Assembly: GCF_000300005.1 (NCBI RefSeq)
Contig: NC_018691.1
Location: forward strand, 3,720,001-3,784,000
Origin: Alloalcanivorax dieselolei B5
GTDB taxonomy: Bacteria > Pseudomonadota > Gammaproteobacteria > Pseudomonadales > Alcanivoracaceae
DNA length: 64,000 bases
Direction: 5' to 3'
Both the position numbers and the translations under genes were made by a program. Below, in pieces: positions 9,275-17,070 of this stretch. Numbering within the stretch: the stretch's first letter is position 1; the number at the start of each line of letters is the position of its first letter. Below the pieces are notes generated by a model. That model was given only the letters and a program-made list of their open reading frames with translations, was not told the origin of the DNA and did no database searches.

Positions 9275-9306
9275 CACGCTGACACGCTGACACGCTGACA
9301 CGCTGA
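9251..9306. repeat. 8-bp tandem repeat (CACGCTGA)x7
   Basis: Seven exact copies of CACGCTGA run from 9251 to 9306 and continue with CA. The first three copies encode the last residues and stop of the small membrane protein; the rest are intergenic. Copy number may vary between strains. The array looks like the left arm of a composite element whose right arm is at 9384-9416. Confidence 0.95.
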
Positions 9307-9359
9307 CAAAAACACTGCCAGACCAACCTCTCCTGTCAATGCTTTTCCGGATCAAGAGT

Positions 9360-9416
9360 GCGGCCAGCCAGGCCGCCTCCTTCTGCGTGCAAGCGTGCAG
9401 GCGTGCCGCGTGCTTG
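9360..9416. repeat. GCGGCC hairpin plus GCGTGCAAGCGTG array, relative of the 58.8-kb element
   Basis: A GCGGCC-AGCCA-GGCCGC hairpin (9360-9376) is followed by GCGTGCAAGCGTGCAGGCGTG-type near-repeats (9385-9416). The 13-mer GCGTGCAAGCGTG recurs at 58947-58959, where a GCGGCC-AA-GGCCGC hairpin is also enclosed. With the tandem array at 9251 this gives the same left-array/hairpin/right-array layout. The 9275-9426 gap holds nothing else. Confidence 0.6.
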
Positions 9417-9426
9417 CTGCGCTCCT

Positions 9427-10197
9427 TTACCGAGGCTGCATGCGGATGCCGCCATCCAGACGGATGGTTTCGCCGTTGAGGAAGCGGTTCTCCACCATAT
9501 GACAGACCATGGCCGCGTATTCTTCCGGGTGACCCAGGCGTTTCGGGAACTGGGTCATTTCGATCAGCGGCATTTTTACCTTGTCCGGCGCGGCGTTCAT
9601 CAGCGGCGTATTGAAAATGCCCGGCGCGATGGTGTTGCAGCGGATGCCCAGGGACGCCAGATCACGGGCGATGGGCAGGGTCATGCCGACCACCGCGCCC
9701 TTGGTGGCGGAATAAGCCACCTGCCCCACCTGGCCATCAAAGGCAGCCACGGATGCGGTGTTGACGATCAGTCCCCGTTCGTTGTCCTCACCCGGCTCGT
9801 TTTCCGCCATCACCGCGGCGGCCAGACGAGTCACATTGAAAGTACCGATCAGATTGATCTGCACCACGGTGTTGAACACACCCAGATCGTGAGGCTTGTT
9901 GTCCCGTCCCACGGTTTTCATGGCGGAGCCGACACCAGCGCAGTTGACGCAGAGATGAATCGCGCCGAAGGCATCCCGGGTGGCATCGATGGCCGCCTGC
10001 ACCGAGGCTTCATCGGTGACATCGGTCTGCGTGAAGGCCACGGACGCACCGATGGCGGCGGCGGCTTCCTCTCCCCGCTGGGCGTCACGGTCCAGAATCA
10101 TCACCTTGGCACCACGCGCGGCCAGCGCTTCCACCGTGGCCCGGCCCAGGCCGGACGCGCCACCGGTCACCACCGCCACTTTGTTTTTGATATCCAT
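9427..10197 (-). CDS. short-chain dehydrogenase, 3-hydroxyacyl-CoA dehydrogenase type 2-like
   Basis: A 256-residue classical SDR. The NAD-binding TGGASGLG is at 11-18, NCAG near 85-88, catalytic Ser149 follows NTA, and Tyr162/Lys166 sit in YSATK. The [19 protein letters not shown] stretch and the C-terminal [13 protein letters not shown] are typical of the HSD17B10-like group, which oxidises 3-hydroxyacyl-CoA or 3-hydroxy-2-methylbutyryl-CoA with NAD. A role in fatty-acid or branched-chain acid oxidation is likely, but substrate is inferred. The ATG is preceded by GAGGAGG. It is divergent from egtB across a 135-bp shared promoter region. Confidence 0.9.
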   Translation of the reverse strand: MDIKNKVAVVTGGASGLGRATVEALAARGAKVMILDRDAQRGEEAAAAIGASVAFTQTDVTDEASVQAAIDATRDAFGAIHLCVNCAGVGSAMKTVGRDNKPHDLGVFNTVVQINLIGTFNVTRLAAAVMAENEPGEDNERGLIVNTASVAAFDGQVGQVAYSATKGAVVGMTLPIARDLASLGIRCNTIAPGIFNTPLMNAAPDKVKMPLIEMTQFPKRLGHPEEYAAMVCHMVENRFLNGETIRLDGGIRMQPR

Positions 10198-10332
10198 ACA
10201 TCCTCCTCGATTTCAGAAACAGGGAGTATACCCAGCTCGGGACGGGGCCGCAGTCTTGCGTCCGCGGGTCAACATACGCATTCTTGTACGGGTCGGTTCA
10301 TTTCACCCGCTCGCCATACGAGGGCAGCGCCT

Positions 10333-11637
10333 ATGAGCTATCCCCAAGCCAGGCTCCGGGAGGACTACCTGGCCGCAACGCTGTTGGCCAATCGTGCTTT
10401 CAGCGAAACGCTGTGCGCGCCTTTGACGCCGGAGGATATGGGCCTGCAGGCCTGTCCGGAGGTCAGCCCGCCGCGCTGGCACCTGGCGCACACCACCTGG
10501 TTTTTCGAGACGTTCATTCTCAAGCCCCATGTTCCCGGTTACCGCCCCCTCGATCCCCGTTTCGAATACCTGTTCAACAGTTATTACAACGGCGTCGGCG
10601 AACAATATCCGCGACCGCAACGGCATTTGCTGTCACGTCCGGACACCGCCACCGTGCTGGCCTGGCGCCGGCAGGTGGACGAGGCCCTGGCGGACTTGCT
10701 GAGCCGCTCCGTCACCCCGGAACTGGCTGCCCTGGTGAGGCTGGGTATCGAGCACGAGCAACAACATCAGGAGTTGCTGCTCACCGACCTCAAATTCAAT
10801 TTCTCTCATAATCCGCTGTACCCTCAATATCAGCCCCACGAGGACCAGGCTGGCGGCGCGCCCGCGCTAAGCTGGCTGGAGTATGCCGGCGGGCTGGTGA
10901 CGATCGGCGCCGGCGACGCCTCTTCGTCACCGGGGTCGTTTTATTTCGACAACGAAACCCCGCGCCACCGGCAATGGCTGGAGCCCTTCGCTCTCGCCAG
11001 CCGCCCGGCCACCTGCGGTGAATACCTGGCGTTCATCGAGGACGACGGTTACCAGCGGCCGGAGCTGTGGCTCTCCGACGGCTGGGCCTGGCGCAGCCAG
11101 CAGCAGGTAAAAGCGCCACTGTATTGGTTTCTGAACGACGGTCTGGCCGAGCACTACACCCTGGCCGGCCGGTGCCCTTTGAATCTGGCGGAACCGGTCA
11201 CTCATCTGAATTACTACGAGGCGGACGCCTTCGCCCGCTGGTGCGGCAAGCGGCTCCCCACGGAAGTGGAATGGGAACACGCGGCGGCGTCCCGGCCAGT
11301 GACTGGCGGTTTCGTGGAAAACCGCCGCTATCACCCCGCCATCGCCACTCCCGGAGAGGGACCACGGCAGCTGTTCGGCGACGTTTGGGAGTGGACCGCC
11401 AGCGCCTATCTGCCCTACCCCGGCTTTCAACCGGCGTCCGGGGCGGTGGGCGAGTACAACGGCAAATTCATGTGCAATCAGATGGTCCTGCGGGGCGGTT
11501 CCTGTGCCAGCAGCCGCGATCATTTGCGTGCCAGTTACCGTAACTTTTTCTATCCTCATTTGCGCTGGCAGTTCAGCGGCGTGCGGCTGGCCCAAAGCAT
11601 GGAGGCGTGCGATGCAACCCCGGCAACTGCTCCCTAA
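10333..11637 (+). CDS. egtB: ergothioneine biosynthesis sulfoxide synthase EgtB
   Basis: A 434-residue non-heme iron enzyme that joins a thiol (Cys or gamma-Glu-Cys) to hercynine using O2. The N-terminal DinB-like domain supplies the three-His iron site: His53 in WHLAHTTW, and His141/His145 in HEQQH. The C-terminal formylglycine-generating-like domain (about 185-425) carries RLPTEVEWEHAA, DVWEWTAS and LRGGSCASS. The ATG at 10333 matches the usual EgtB N-terminus. It overlaps egtD by 26 bp. No egtC or egtA is adjacent, which fits organisms whose EgtB uses cysteine directly. Confidence 0.95.
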   Translation: MSYPQARLREDYLAATLLANRAFSETLCAPLTPEDMGLQACPEVSPPRWHLAHTTWFFETFILKPHVPGYRPLDPRFEYLFNSYYNGVGEQYPRPQRHLLSRPDTATVLAWRRQVDEALADLLSRSVTPELAALVRLGIEHEQQHQELLLTDLKFNFSHNPLYPQYQPHEDQAGGAPALSWLEYAGGLVTIGAGDASSSPGSFYFDNETPRHRQWLEPFALASRPATCGEYLAFIEDDGYQRPELWLSDGWAWRSQQQVKAPLYWFLNDGLAEHYTLAGRCPLNLAEPVTHLNYYEADAFARWCGKRLPTEVEWEHAAASRPVTGGFVENRRYHPAIATPGEGPRQLFGDVWEWTASAYLPYPGFQPASGAVGEYNGKFMCNQMVLRGGSCASSRDHLRASYRNFFYPHLRWQFSGVRLAQSMEACDATPATAP

Positions 11638-12583
11638 TCTGACCTTTCTGGATTTGTATCCACCGACCGCGGACGCCGCCCGAGAGGTACTGTCGTCGCT
11701 CAGCGCGGCGACCCCGCATCTGGATCCGAAATATTTCTATGACGAGCAGGGCTCCGCCCTGTTCGACGCCATCACCCGGACGCCGGAGTATTACCCCACC
11801 CGTACCGAGACCGGTCTGCTGCGCGAGCACGCCCAGGCCATGGCCCGCACCCTGAATACCGAACTGACGATCGTGGAGCCGGGCGCCGGAGGCTGCGAGA
11901 AGGCGCGGATCCTGCTGGATCAGTGGCAGCCGCGCGGTTACATGCCGCTGGAAATTTCCCGTGAATGCCTTCTCGATGCCACCCGGCAGCTGGCGCCTCA
12001 GTACCCGCAAGTCCAGTTCCAGGCGGTTTGCGCCGACTATTCCCAGGCCCTCACCGTGCCCACCGGTCACCAGGAGTTGCCCCGGCTGGTGTTCTTCCCC
12101 GGTTCCACCATCGGCAATTTCGAACCCGTGGCCCGCCGCACCTTTCTCACCGACCTGCGACAGCTGGCCGGCGATGACGGCTTCCTGCTGATCGGCGCCG
12201 ACCTGCAAAAGAATCCGGCTCGGCTGCACCAGGCCTACAACGACAGCGCCGGCCATACCGCCGCCTTCAATCTCAACATCCTCGCCCATCTCAACCGCCG
12301 TCTGGACTGCGGCTTCGATCTCGACGCCTTCGAACATCAGGCCTTCTACAATGAAGAACAGCAGCGTGTGGAAATGCACCTGCACTGCCACCGGGACCAG
12401 CATGTGCAAATCGCCGGCGAATCCCTGACCCTGAGCGCCGGCACCCGGGTCCACACCGAGAACTCCTACAAGTTTTCCGTGGAGGACTTCAGCCGCGAGC
12501 TGGTCACCGCCGGCTTCCAGCCGCTGTCCTGCTGGCTCGACGACGAGGCCCTGTTCAGTGTGCATCTGGCCCGCGCCGCATGA
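11612..12583 (+). CDS. egtD: L-histidine N-alpha-methyltransferase EgtD
   Basis: A 323-residue SAM-dependent methyltransferase that trimethylates histidine to hercynine, the first step of ergothioneine synthesis. VEPGAGGCEKARILL (88-102) is the SAM motif, FFPGSTIGNF (161-170) is the family hallmark, and a C-terminal ENSYKFS matches the substrate-binding segment. The ATG at 11612 lies inside egtB behind GGAGG, so the two genes are translationally linked. Ergothioneine serves as a thiol antioxidant in the cytoplasm. Confidence 0.95.
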   Translation: MQPRQLLPNLTFLDLYPPTADAAREVLSSLSAATPHLDPKYFYDEQGSALFDAITRTPEYYPTRTETGLLREHAQAMARTLNTELTIVEPGAGGCEKARILLDQWQPRGYMPLEISRECLLDATRQLAPQYPQVQFQAVCADYSQALTVPTGHQELPRLVFFPGSTIGNFEPVARRTFLTDLRQLAGDDGFLLIGADLQKNPARLHQAYNDSAGHTAAFNLNILAHLNRRLDCGFDLDAFEHQAFYNEEQQRVEMHLHCHRDQHVQIAGESLTLSAGTRVHTENSYKFSVEDFSRELVTAGFQPLSCWLDDEALFSVHLARAA

Positions 12584-12696
12584 GCTCAACGGCTTTCCGG
12601 CGCTTCGGCCGGGCAGGGCTTAAAGATTATGAACGGGCTCCACAGTGGCGCGCCAAGCTGGCTATACTGGGGTCATGACTTTTCTGGAATGCACCC

Positions 12697-13248
12697 ATGC
12701 TTGAGTTGATCAGCGCCGCCCGCCGCCGCCGCCGGCCACCGACCCATGAACTGTTCGACGTGGTCAGCCAGAATTTCCGTGTCGGCTTGCTGGACATCGA
12801 CATCAACCTGCATCTGAACAACGGCAAATACGTCAAGATCATGGACCGCTGTCGCCTGGAACATGGCGTGGTCACCGGCCTGCTCGATCGCATGATCAAG
12901 GCGCGCACCCACACCATCGTCGCCAACACCGAGATCGCCTATATTCGCGAGCTGCGGCCTTACCAGCGCTTCCAGGTGCACACCCGCATCCTCGGCTGGG
13001 ATGACAAGTACACCTACTACGATCAACGTTTCGAATCGCAGCGCAAACTGCATACCCATGCCCTGCTGCGTCTGGCGCACCTGTATGGCGGCAAGCCCAT
13101 CAGCCCCCAGGCGTTCCAGGAAATGACTGGCCTGAACCGGCGCTCACCGGTGCTGCCGGACTATGTCCAGGACTGGAAAAACCTGCTGCAAAGCAAGCGC
13201 CGCCTGACCGAGCAGGACGACGGATCGCTGGCGCTCGGCTCCCGTTAA
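12697..13248 (+). CDS. hotdog-fold acyl-CoA thioesterase-like protein
   Basis: A 183-residue single-hotdog protein. DIDINLHLNNGKYVKIMDRCR resembles the Asp/Asn-containing helix entry of 4-hydroxybenzoyl-CoA thioesterase-like and THEM6-like proteins. It probably hydrolyses a medium- or long-chain acyl-CoA in the cytoplasm, but the substrate cannot be assigned. The start ATG is followed by a very basic AARRRRRPP stretch. It stands alone, 113 bp after egtD. Confidence 0.78.
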   Translation: MLELISAARRRRRPPTHELFDVVSQNFRVGLLDIDINLHLNNGKYVKIMDRCRLEHGVVTGLLDRMIKARTHTIVANTEIAYIRELRPYQRFQVHTRILGWDDKYTYYDQRFESQRKLHTHALLRLAHLYGGKPISPQAFQEMTGLNRRSPVLPDYVQDWKNLLQSKRRLTEQDDGSLALGSR

Positions 13249-13322
13249 ACACACCTCCCGGAATTCGTAAAAGGCGCCCTTTGCCCCTGCCCCGACCGCG
13301 GCGGATTGAGTACACTGTGGCC

Positions 13323-13835
13323 ATGAGCACTTCCCGCATCCGTACCCCCTGTATTGGCGTTTGTTCCACCGTCTTCGGCGACACCGTATGCCGCGGCTGC
13401 CGCCGCTTCAGTCATGAGGTGGTGGACTGGAACGCCTACAGCGAGGATGAAAAACGTATCGTCTGGCGTCGTCTGGACCAGTTGCTCACGCTGGTGGTGC
13501 GCAACTACTTCCAGGTCTTGGACGGTGAGCGGCTGGCGGCGCAACTGGACTACCAGAATCTGCGCTACCAGCGGCAAATGTCACCGGAAGGCTGGGTCCC
13601 TGAGCTGCTCAAGGCCGCCGGTCGACAGCCGCTCCGATATGAGGATTACGGGCTGCAACCGTTGCCCACCGCCGATGGCCTCACGCCACGGGAGCTTTAC
13701 GACGTGATCAGCCGTGAATGCCACGCCCTCAACCAGGCCCATTATGACCGCTCCTTCGCCCGCCCGGTGCGGAGCACCGGCGACCTGATCCTGCGCGCCG
13801 CCCAGGAAAAAGGGCTGGTGGGCAGTAGCGACTGA
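13323..13835 (+). CDS. DUF1289 cysteine-motif protein
   Basis: A 170-residue protein starting with the DUF1289 signature TPCIGVCSTVFGDTVCRGCRR, a small four-Cys motif (residues 9-27) that looks metal- or cluster-binding. The remaining 140 residues are helical and hydrophilic without known motifs, making this longer than the usual 60-90-residue family member. The ATG at 13323 places the Cys motif at the N-terminus as in homologues. Function is not established. Confidence 0.8.
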   Translation: MSTSRIRTPCIGVCSTVFGDTVCRGCRRFSHEVVDWNAYSEDEKRIVWRRLDQLLTLVVRNYFQVLDGERLAAQLDYQNLRYQRQMSPEGWVPELLKAAGRQPLRYEDYGLQPLPTADGLTPRELYDVISRECHALNQAHYDRSFARPVRSTGDLILRAAQEKGLVGSSD

Positions 13836-13848
13836 ATCCCGGCGCCCG

Positions 13849-14478
13849 TCACCGCACGCCGCCCAGACCCTCCCACGCCACCGCCGCGGCCAGCAGAATC
13901 AAGGCCGCGCCGGCGCCCCGTTCCACCCAGGCCAGCCGGCGCCCGAACACGCTCATCCAGCGTGGCTGAGCCGCCAGCCACGCCACCAGCAAGTCCCAGC
14001 CCAGCACCACGGTCACCATCCACAGTGCATAGCCCAATTGGATCGTTAACGCACTGCCATTCGCTGCCAGAAGTGAAAACAGGCTGGCGTAGAACAAGGC
14101 GTTCTTGGGGTTGAGAATGGCCGAAGCGAAGCCCATGCCCAAGCCGCGCAGGCGGCCACCGGTACCGGCCACGGGCAGCGGCGCCGCCGGCAGACTCAGG
14201 GGCGCGGCCGAGCGGATAAGGCGAACGCCGAGGTAAAACAGGTAACCGGATCCGGCCCACAGCACCACCATGAACAGAGGGCTTCCCGGCCTCAGAACCG
14301 AGAAACCGGCCAGCGCCAGGGCGATGAAGACGCCGTTGGCCAGGGCCACTCCCAGGCACACACCGGCGGCACTGCGCCAGCCCTCCACCAAGGCACTACG
14401 CAGAATCAAAAAGAAATCCGGACCGGGGCTGAGCAACGCCAGGAAATGGGCGCCGGCCACCATAAGAAACTGCTCCAA
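13849..14478 (-). CDS. LysE-family amino-acid exporter (RhtB type)
   Basis: A 209-residue inner-membrane transporter with about six helices. The family signature LLSPGPDFFLILRSAL is near residues 15-30 and GLGMGFASAILNPKNALFY is in the middle. It probably exports an amino acid or homoserine-lactone-like solute. The start is a TTG at 14478; it sits seven bases after GGGAGG, while the nearby ATG is out of frame and too close to that site. The Shine-Dalgarno bases pair with an upstream CCTCCC. The adjacent AraC gene is a common partner of such exporters. Confidence 0.88.
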   Translation of the reverse strand: MEQFLMVAGAHFLALLSPGPDFFLILRSALVEGWRSAAGVCLGVALANGVFIALALAGFSVLRPGSPLFMVVLWAGSGYLFYLGVRLIRSAAPLSLPAAPLPVAGTGGRLRGLGMGFASAILNPKNALFYASLFSLLAANGSALTIQLGYALWMVTVVLGWDLLVAWLAAQPRWMSVFGRRLAWVERGAGAALILLAAAVAWEGLGGVR

Positions 14479-14485
14479 AGCATTG

Positions 14486-14505
14486 CCTCCCGACAGACAG
14501 GGAGG
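14486..14505 (-). promoter_or_regulatory. hairpin sequestering the LysE ribosome-binding site
   Basis: On the minus strand CCTCCC, an 8-nt loop TGTCTGTC, then GGGAGG form a six-pair GC stem. The GGGAGG strand is the only good Shine-Dalgarno for the TTG start at 14478. Melting of this stem could gate translation of the exporter. Seen directly; the function is inferred. Confidence 0.5.
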
Positions 14506-14564
14506 GGCATGCTAGCGGCGCGGGAATGGATGGGATTGTAGAAAATTGCGAGGAGAGCCGGCGG

Positions 14565-15353
14565 TCAGCCGTCCACGGCCACCCGTCGGTATTGCCCCGG
14601 TGTCGCCGCCACCCGTTCCTTGAACGCCCGCTGAAAATGGCTCTGGTCGGTAAACCCCAATGTCTGTGCCACATCCGCTGGCGCCAGCCCGGCCCGCAAC
14701 AAGGCCCGGGCACGGTCTATGCGCTGGTCCAGCCCATAGGCGTGGGGAGTGAGGCCCAGATGGCGGCGAAAGCGGCGGATCAGTTGATAGCGGCTGAGGC
14801 CGTTGGCAGCGGCCAGATCGTCCAGCGGAATCGTCTGGTCGGCGTCACGCAATGCCCGGCGCGCGGCCTCCAGCTCTCCGGGTTCGCCGGTTTGCTCCCC
14901 TTCCAGAGGTTCGCCGCGCCACCATTGAGCGCGCAGGAAGCCGGTCAGGTGACGCTCCTTGAGCGCCGGCGAGGCCGCCGAGAACAGACATCGATTGAGC
15001 TTGCAGAAAGCGGCGTAGGCCACCGGGTCCCGGCCCACTTCCACCCGTCGCGGTGGGATCTCCCCCAGTATCTGTCCGAGCCAGCGAGGATCCAGATAGA
15101 GCATCTGGTAACTCCAGTCTCCGCCTGCGGCCGGATTGCAGGCGTGCACCTGTTCATCGGGAATACTGATCAAGGTGCCGGGCAACAGAACGCGGCTGAC
15201 CCCCAGGCTGGTGAAGCGGCTGCGTCCGCCATCCACCACCCCGATGGACCAGGTGCGATGGCTGTGGGCGCGGTAGCAGGCGCGACTGCGACAGGCCCGG
15301 CGGCTCTCCACGAACGGCAGCGCCGGGTCACGCCAGAATTGAGCGGGGGGCAT
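14565..15353 (-). CDS. AraC-family transcriptional regulator
   Basis: A 262-residue regulator. Residues 1-150 form an AraC-type cupin ligand domain (HSHRTWSIGVV, LISIPDEQVHACNP). Residues 160-262 form the double helix-turn-helix with LAAANGLSRYQLIRRFRRHLG and DVAQTLGFTDQSHFQRAFKE. Such genes next to LysE exporters usually activate them in response to the exported amino acid. The ATG has GGAG five bases upstream. The 86-bp gap to the exporter contains the hairpin described above. Confidence 0.92.
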   Translation of the reverse strand: MPPAQFWRDPALPFVESRRACRSRACYRAHSHRTWSIGVVDGGRSRFTSLGVSRVLLPGTLISIPDEQVHACNPAAGGDWSYQMLYLDPRWLGQILGEIPPRRVEVGRDPVAYAAFCKLNRCLFSAASPALKERHLTGFLRAQWWRGEPLEGEQTGEPGELEAARRALRDADQTIPLDDLAAANGLSRYQLIRRFRRHLGLTPHAYGLDQRIDRARALLRAGLAPADVAQTLGFTDQSHFQRAFKERVAATPGQYRRVAVDG

Positions 15354-15389
15354 GGGGGCTCCGTTCTCGGCTTGGAGCCCCAGTTTACG

Positions 15390-16436
15390 CTATTTGATCG
15401 CCACCGGGTTCACCGGCGCGCCGGTGCCGCCTTCCATCTTCAGCGGCGCCGCCACCAGCAGGAAGTCGTACTTGCCGTCCTCGGCGCTGTCCGCCGCCAG
15501 ATCATCAAGCCAATAGATCTCCGAGAGCACCACCCCCAGGTCGCGGATGAACGCACCGTGTAGGGGAATGATCACGGTCTCGCCATCAATTTCCTGGACT
15601 ACTTTTTCGATGGCCAGATTGTCGGCGGCAATCATCGGGATTTCCATCTGATCCACCCAGTTCACCAACTCCGTGCTGTAACACAGACCCGGCTCGGTAT
15701 TGGCGTCCCACTCGGCATCGGGCTCTTCTTCCCAGAAGCGGGCGATGGAACCGGTGCGGATCACCAGAATGTCGCTCTTGTTGATTTTCACCTTCTGCGC
15801 CTTGGCGGTGTCCTGCAGGTCCCGCAGGCTGATACAGGTGTCGGGCGCCAATCGATAGGGTGCGTTCTTGTTCTGATACCGCCCTACATCCAGCAACACC
15901 GCCCGGCCGACAATACCCTTTTCTCCCAACGCCGCCACATCGGCGTGGGAATGGCCGTGCACCGTGGTTTGATCGCTCTTGCCGCCGTAGACCTGATCTC
16001 CGTACCAGGCATGGGCAAGACTGTCCACGTGAGTGGTGCCCTGCAGATACATGAAGGCCGCGTCATCGGAGAATTTGACACCGCCAGCCAGCGCCTCGGC
16101 CTTGCCGGCGGAGTAGACACTGGCGTCCTGGGCCATGAAATGCTGGGTTGGAATACGCCCGGGGAAGACCGGCCCACTCCCCGAAGTCATCGGAATCTGC
16201 AACGTAAAGGTGCGGCCTTTGCTGACCGCTTTCAGACCGGTGAGTACGGACTCTTCCGAGAGATAGTTGAGCGCCCCGACCTGATCCTCCTCGCCCCATT
16301 TACTCCAGTTGCTGGGGGCATCCTTTTGCAATCTTTCCATGGCGGTTTCCGCCAGCAGCGGCGCGGCCGAAGCCAACAGACAGCCGGCTAGCAAACAGCG
16401 CCATCCCGAACCAAGACCTGACATTGTTGTTTTCAT
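15390..16436 (-). CDS. secreted cyclase-family metal-dependent hydrolase
   Basis: A 348-residue protein of the cyclase/kynurenine-formamidase-like family. It has a signal peptide (cleavage near PLLAETA), then WGEEDQVGALNYL. The metal-binding GTTHVDSLAHAWY (about 135-147) supplies the His-x-x-x-Asp...His cluster, and IPLHGAFIRDLG is near the C-terminus. The family hydrolyses amide or ring bonds; the substrate is unknown. The signal peptide suggests a periplasmic site. A hyphenated dyad lies about 19 bp upstream of the ATG. Confidence 0.85.
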   Translation of the reverse strand: MKTTMSGLGSGWRCLLAGCLLASAAPLLAETAMERLQKDAPSNWSKWGEEDQVGALNYLSEESVLTGLKAVSKGRTFTLQIPMTSGSGPVFPGRIPTQHFMAQDASVYSAGKAEALAGGVKFSDDAAFMYLQGTTHVDSLAHAWYGDQVYGGKSDQTTVHGHSHADVAALGEKGIVGRAVLLDVGRYQNKNAPYRLAPDTCISLRDLQDTAKAQKVKINKSDILVIRTGSIARFWEEEPDAEWDANTEPGLCYSTELVNWVDQMEIPMIAADNLAIEKVVQEIDGETVIIPLHGAFIRDLGVVLSEIYWLDDLAADSAEDGKYDFLLVAAPLKMEGGTGAPVNPVAIK

Positions 16437-16454
16437 ACGTCTCTCCCGATTTGC

Positions 16455-16481
16455 TGTGTTATTTGGATTTATCTAAACACA
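16455..16481. promoter_or_regulatory. hyphenated dyad upstream of the cyclase-family gene
   Basis: TGTGTT (16455-16460) and AACACA (16476-16481) flank an inner imperfect palindrome TTTGGATTTATCTAAA (16462-16477). It sits between the cyclase ATG at 16436 and the zur stop and is AT-rich against a GC-rich background. It looks like an operator or promoter for the minus-strand gene; the binding protein is unknown. Confidence 0.4.
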
Positions 16482-16558
16482 ACCGTTGGCACCACTGCAT
16501 CCACGCGCGTTTTCAAGCACCGCGCGGAGGCTTCAACGGGAGAGGGTCGGGAGGGGAA

Positions 16559-17014
16559 TCAGTCCTGGCACTGGCGGCACTGGCCGTGGATTTCCACCGG
16601 CTGCACGCCGACGACGAAATCCTGATGGGCCAGACTGTTGTTCAGTGCCTGCTTGAAGCGGCCTTCCATCGGCGCCTCACGCACCGCGCCGCAACGGTCG
16701 CAGACCAGAAACAGGGTGCCGTCATGGCCGTGCTCACAGGCCAAGTGACCGCAGGCGAGGTAGCGGTTGGTGGACGCCAGGCGGTGGGCCAGTCCGGCGG
16801 TCACCAGAAAGTCCAGCGCCCGATAAATGGTGGGGGGCTTGGCGCCGGGATGATGCCGGTTTTGCAGCGCATCCAGCAGATCATAGGCGCTGCGCGGCCC
16901 GTCCTGTTCCAGCAACAGCGCCATCACCTGACGCCGCTGCGGCGTCAGGCGCAGGCCTTGTTCAGCGCAGCGCTGCTCGGCGATGCGCAATTGCTTTTCC
17001 ACGGTTTCCGTCAT
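16559..17014 (-). CDS. zur: zinc uptake regulator Zur (Fur family)
   Basis: A 151-residue Fur-family repressor. The winged helix includes LRLTPQRRQVMALLLEQ and PTIYRALDFLV. Structural zinc Cys pairs are C105/C108 (CDRC) and C146/C149 (CRQC). The regulatory site includes the HLACEHGH segment near 90-97, as in E. coli Zur. It represses zinc uptake when zinc is replete. It is downstream of a COG0523 GTPase with a 56-bp gap, so the two probably form an operon under the Zur-box-like site at 18333. Confidence 0.9.
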   Translation of the reverse strand: MTETVEKQLRIAEQRCAEQGLRLTPQRRQVMALLLEQDGPRSAYDLLDALQNRHHPGAKPPTIYRALDFLVTAGLAHRLASTNRYLACGHLACEHGHDGTLFLVCDRCGAVREAPMEGRFKQALNNSLAHQDFVVGVQPVEIHGQCRQCQD

Positions 17015-17070
17015 GCGGGCTCCAGAGAGCGGAATGCGAACCGCTTATTCTACATCAACCCCCGCCGCTT

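Noticed and set aside
9251-9416. CRISPR array
   Set aside because: The repeat unit is 8 bp with no spacers, and no cas gene is present.
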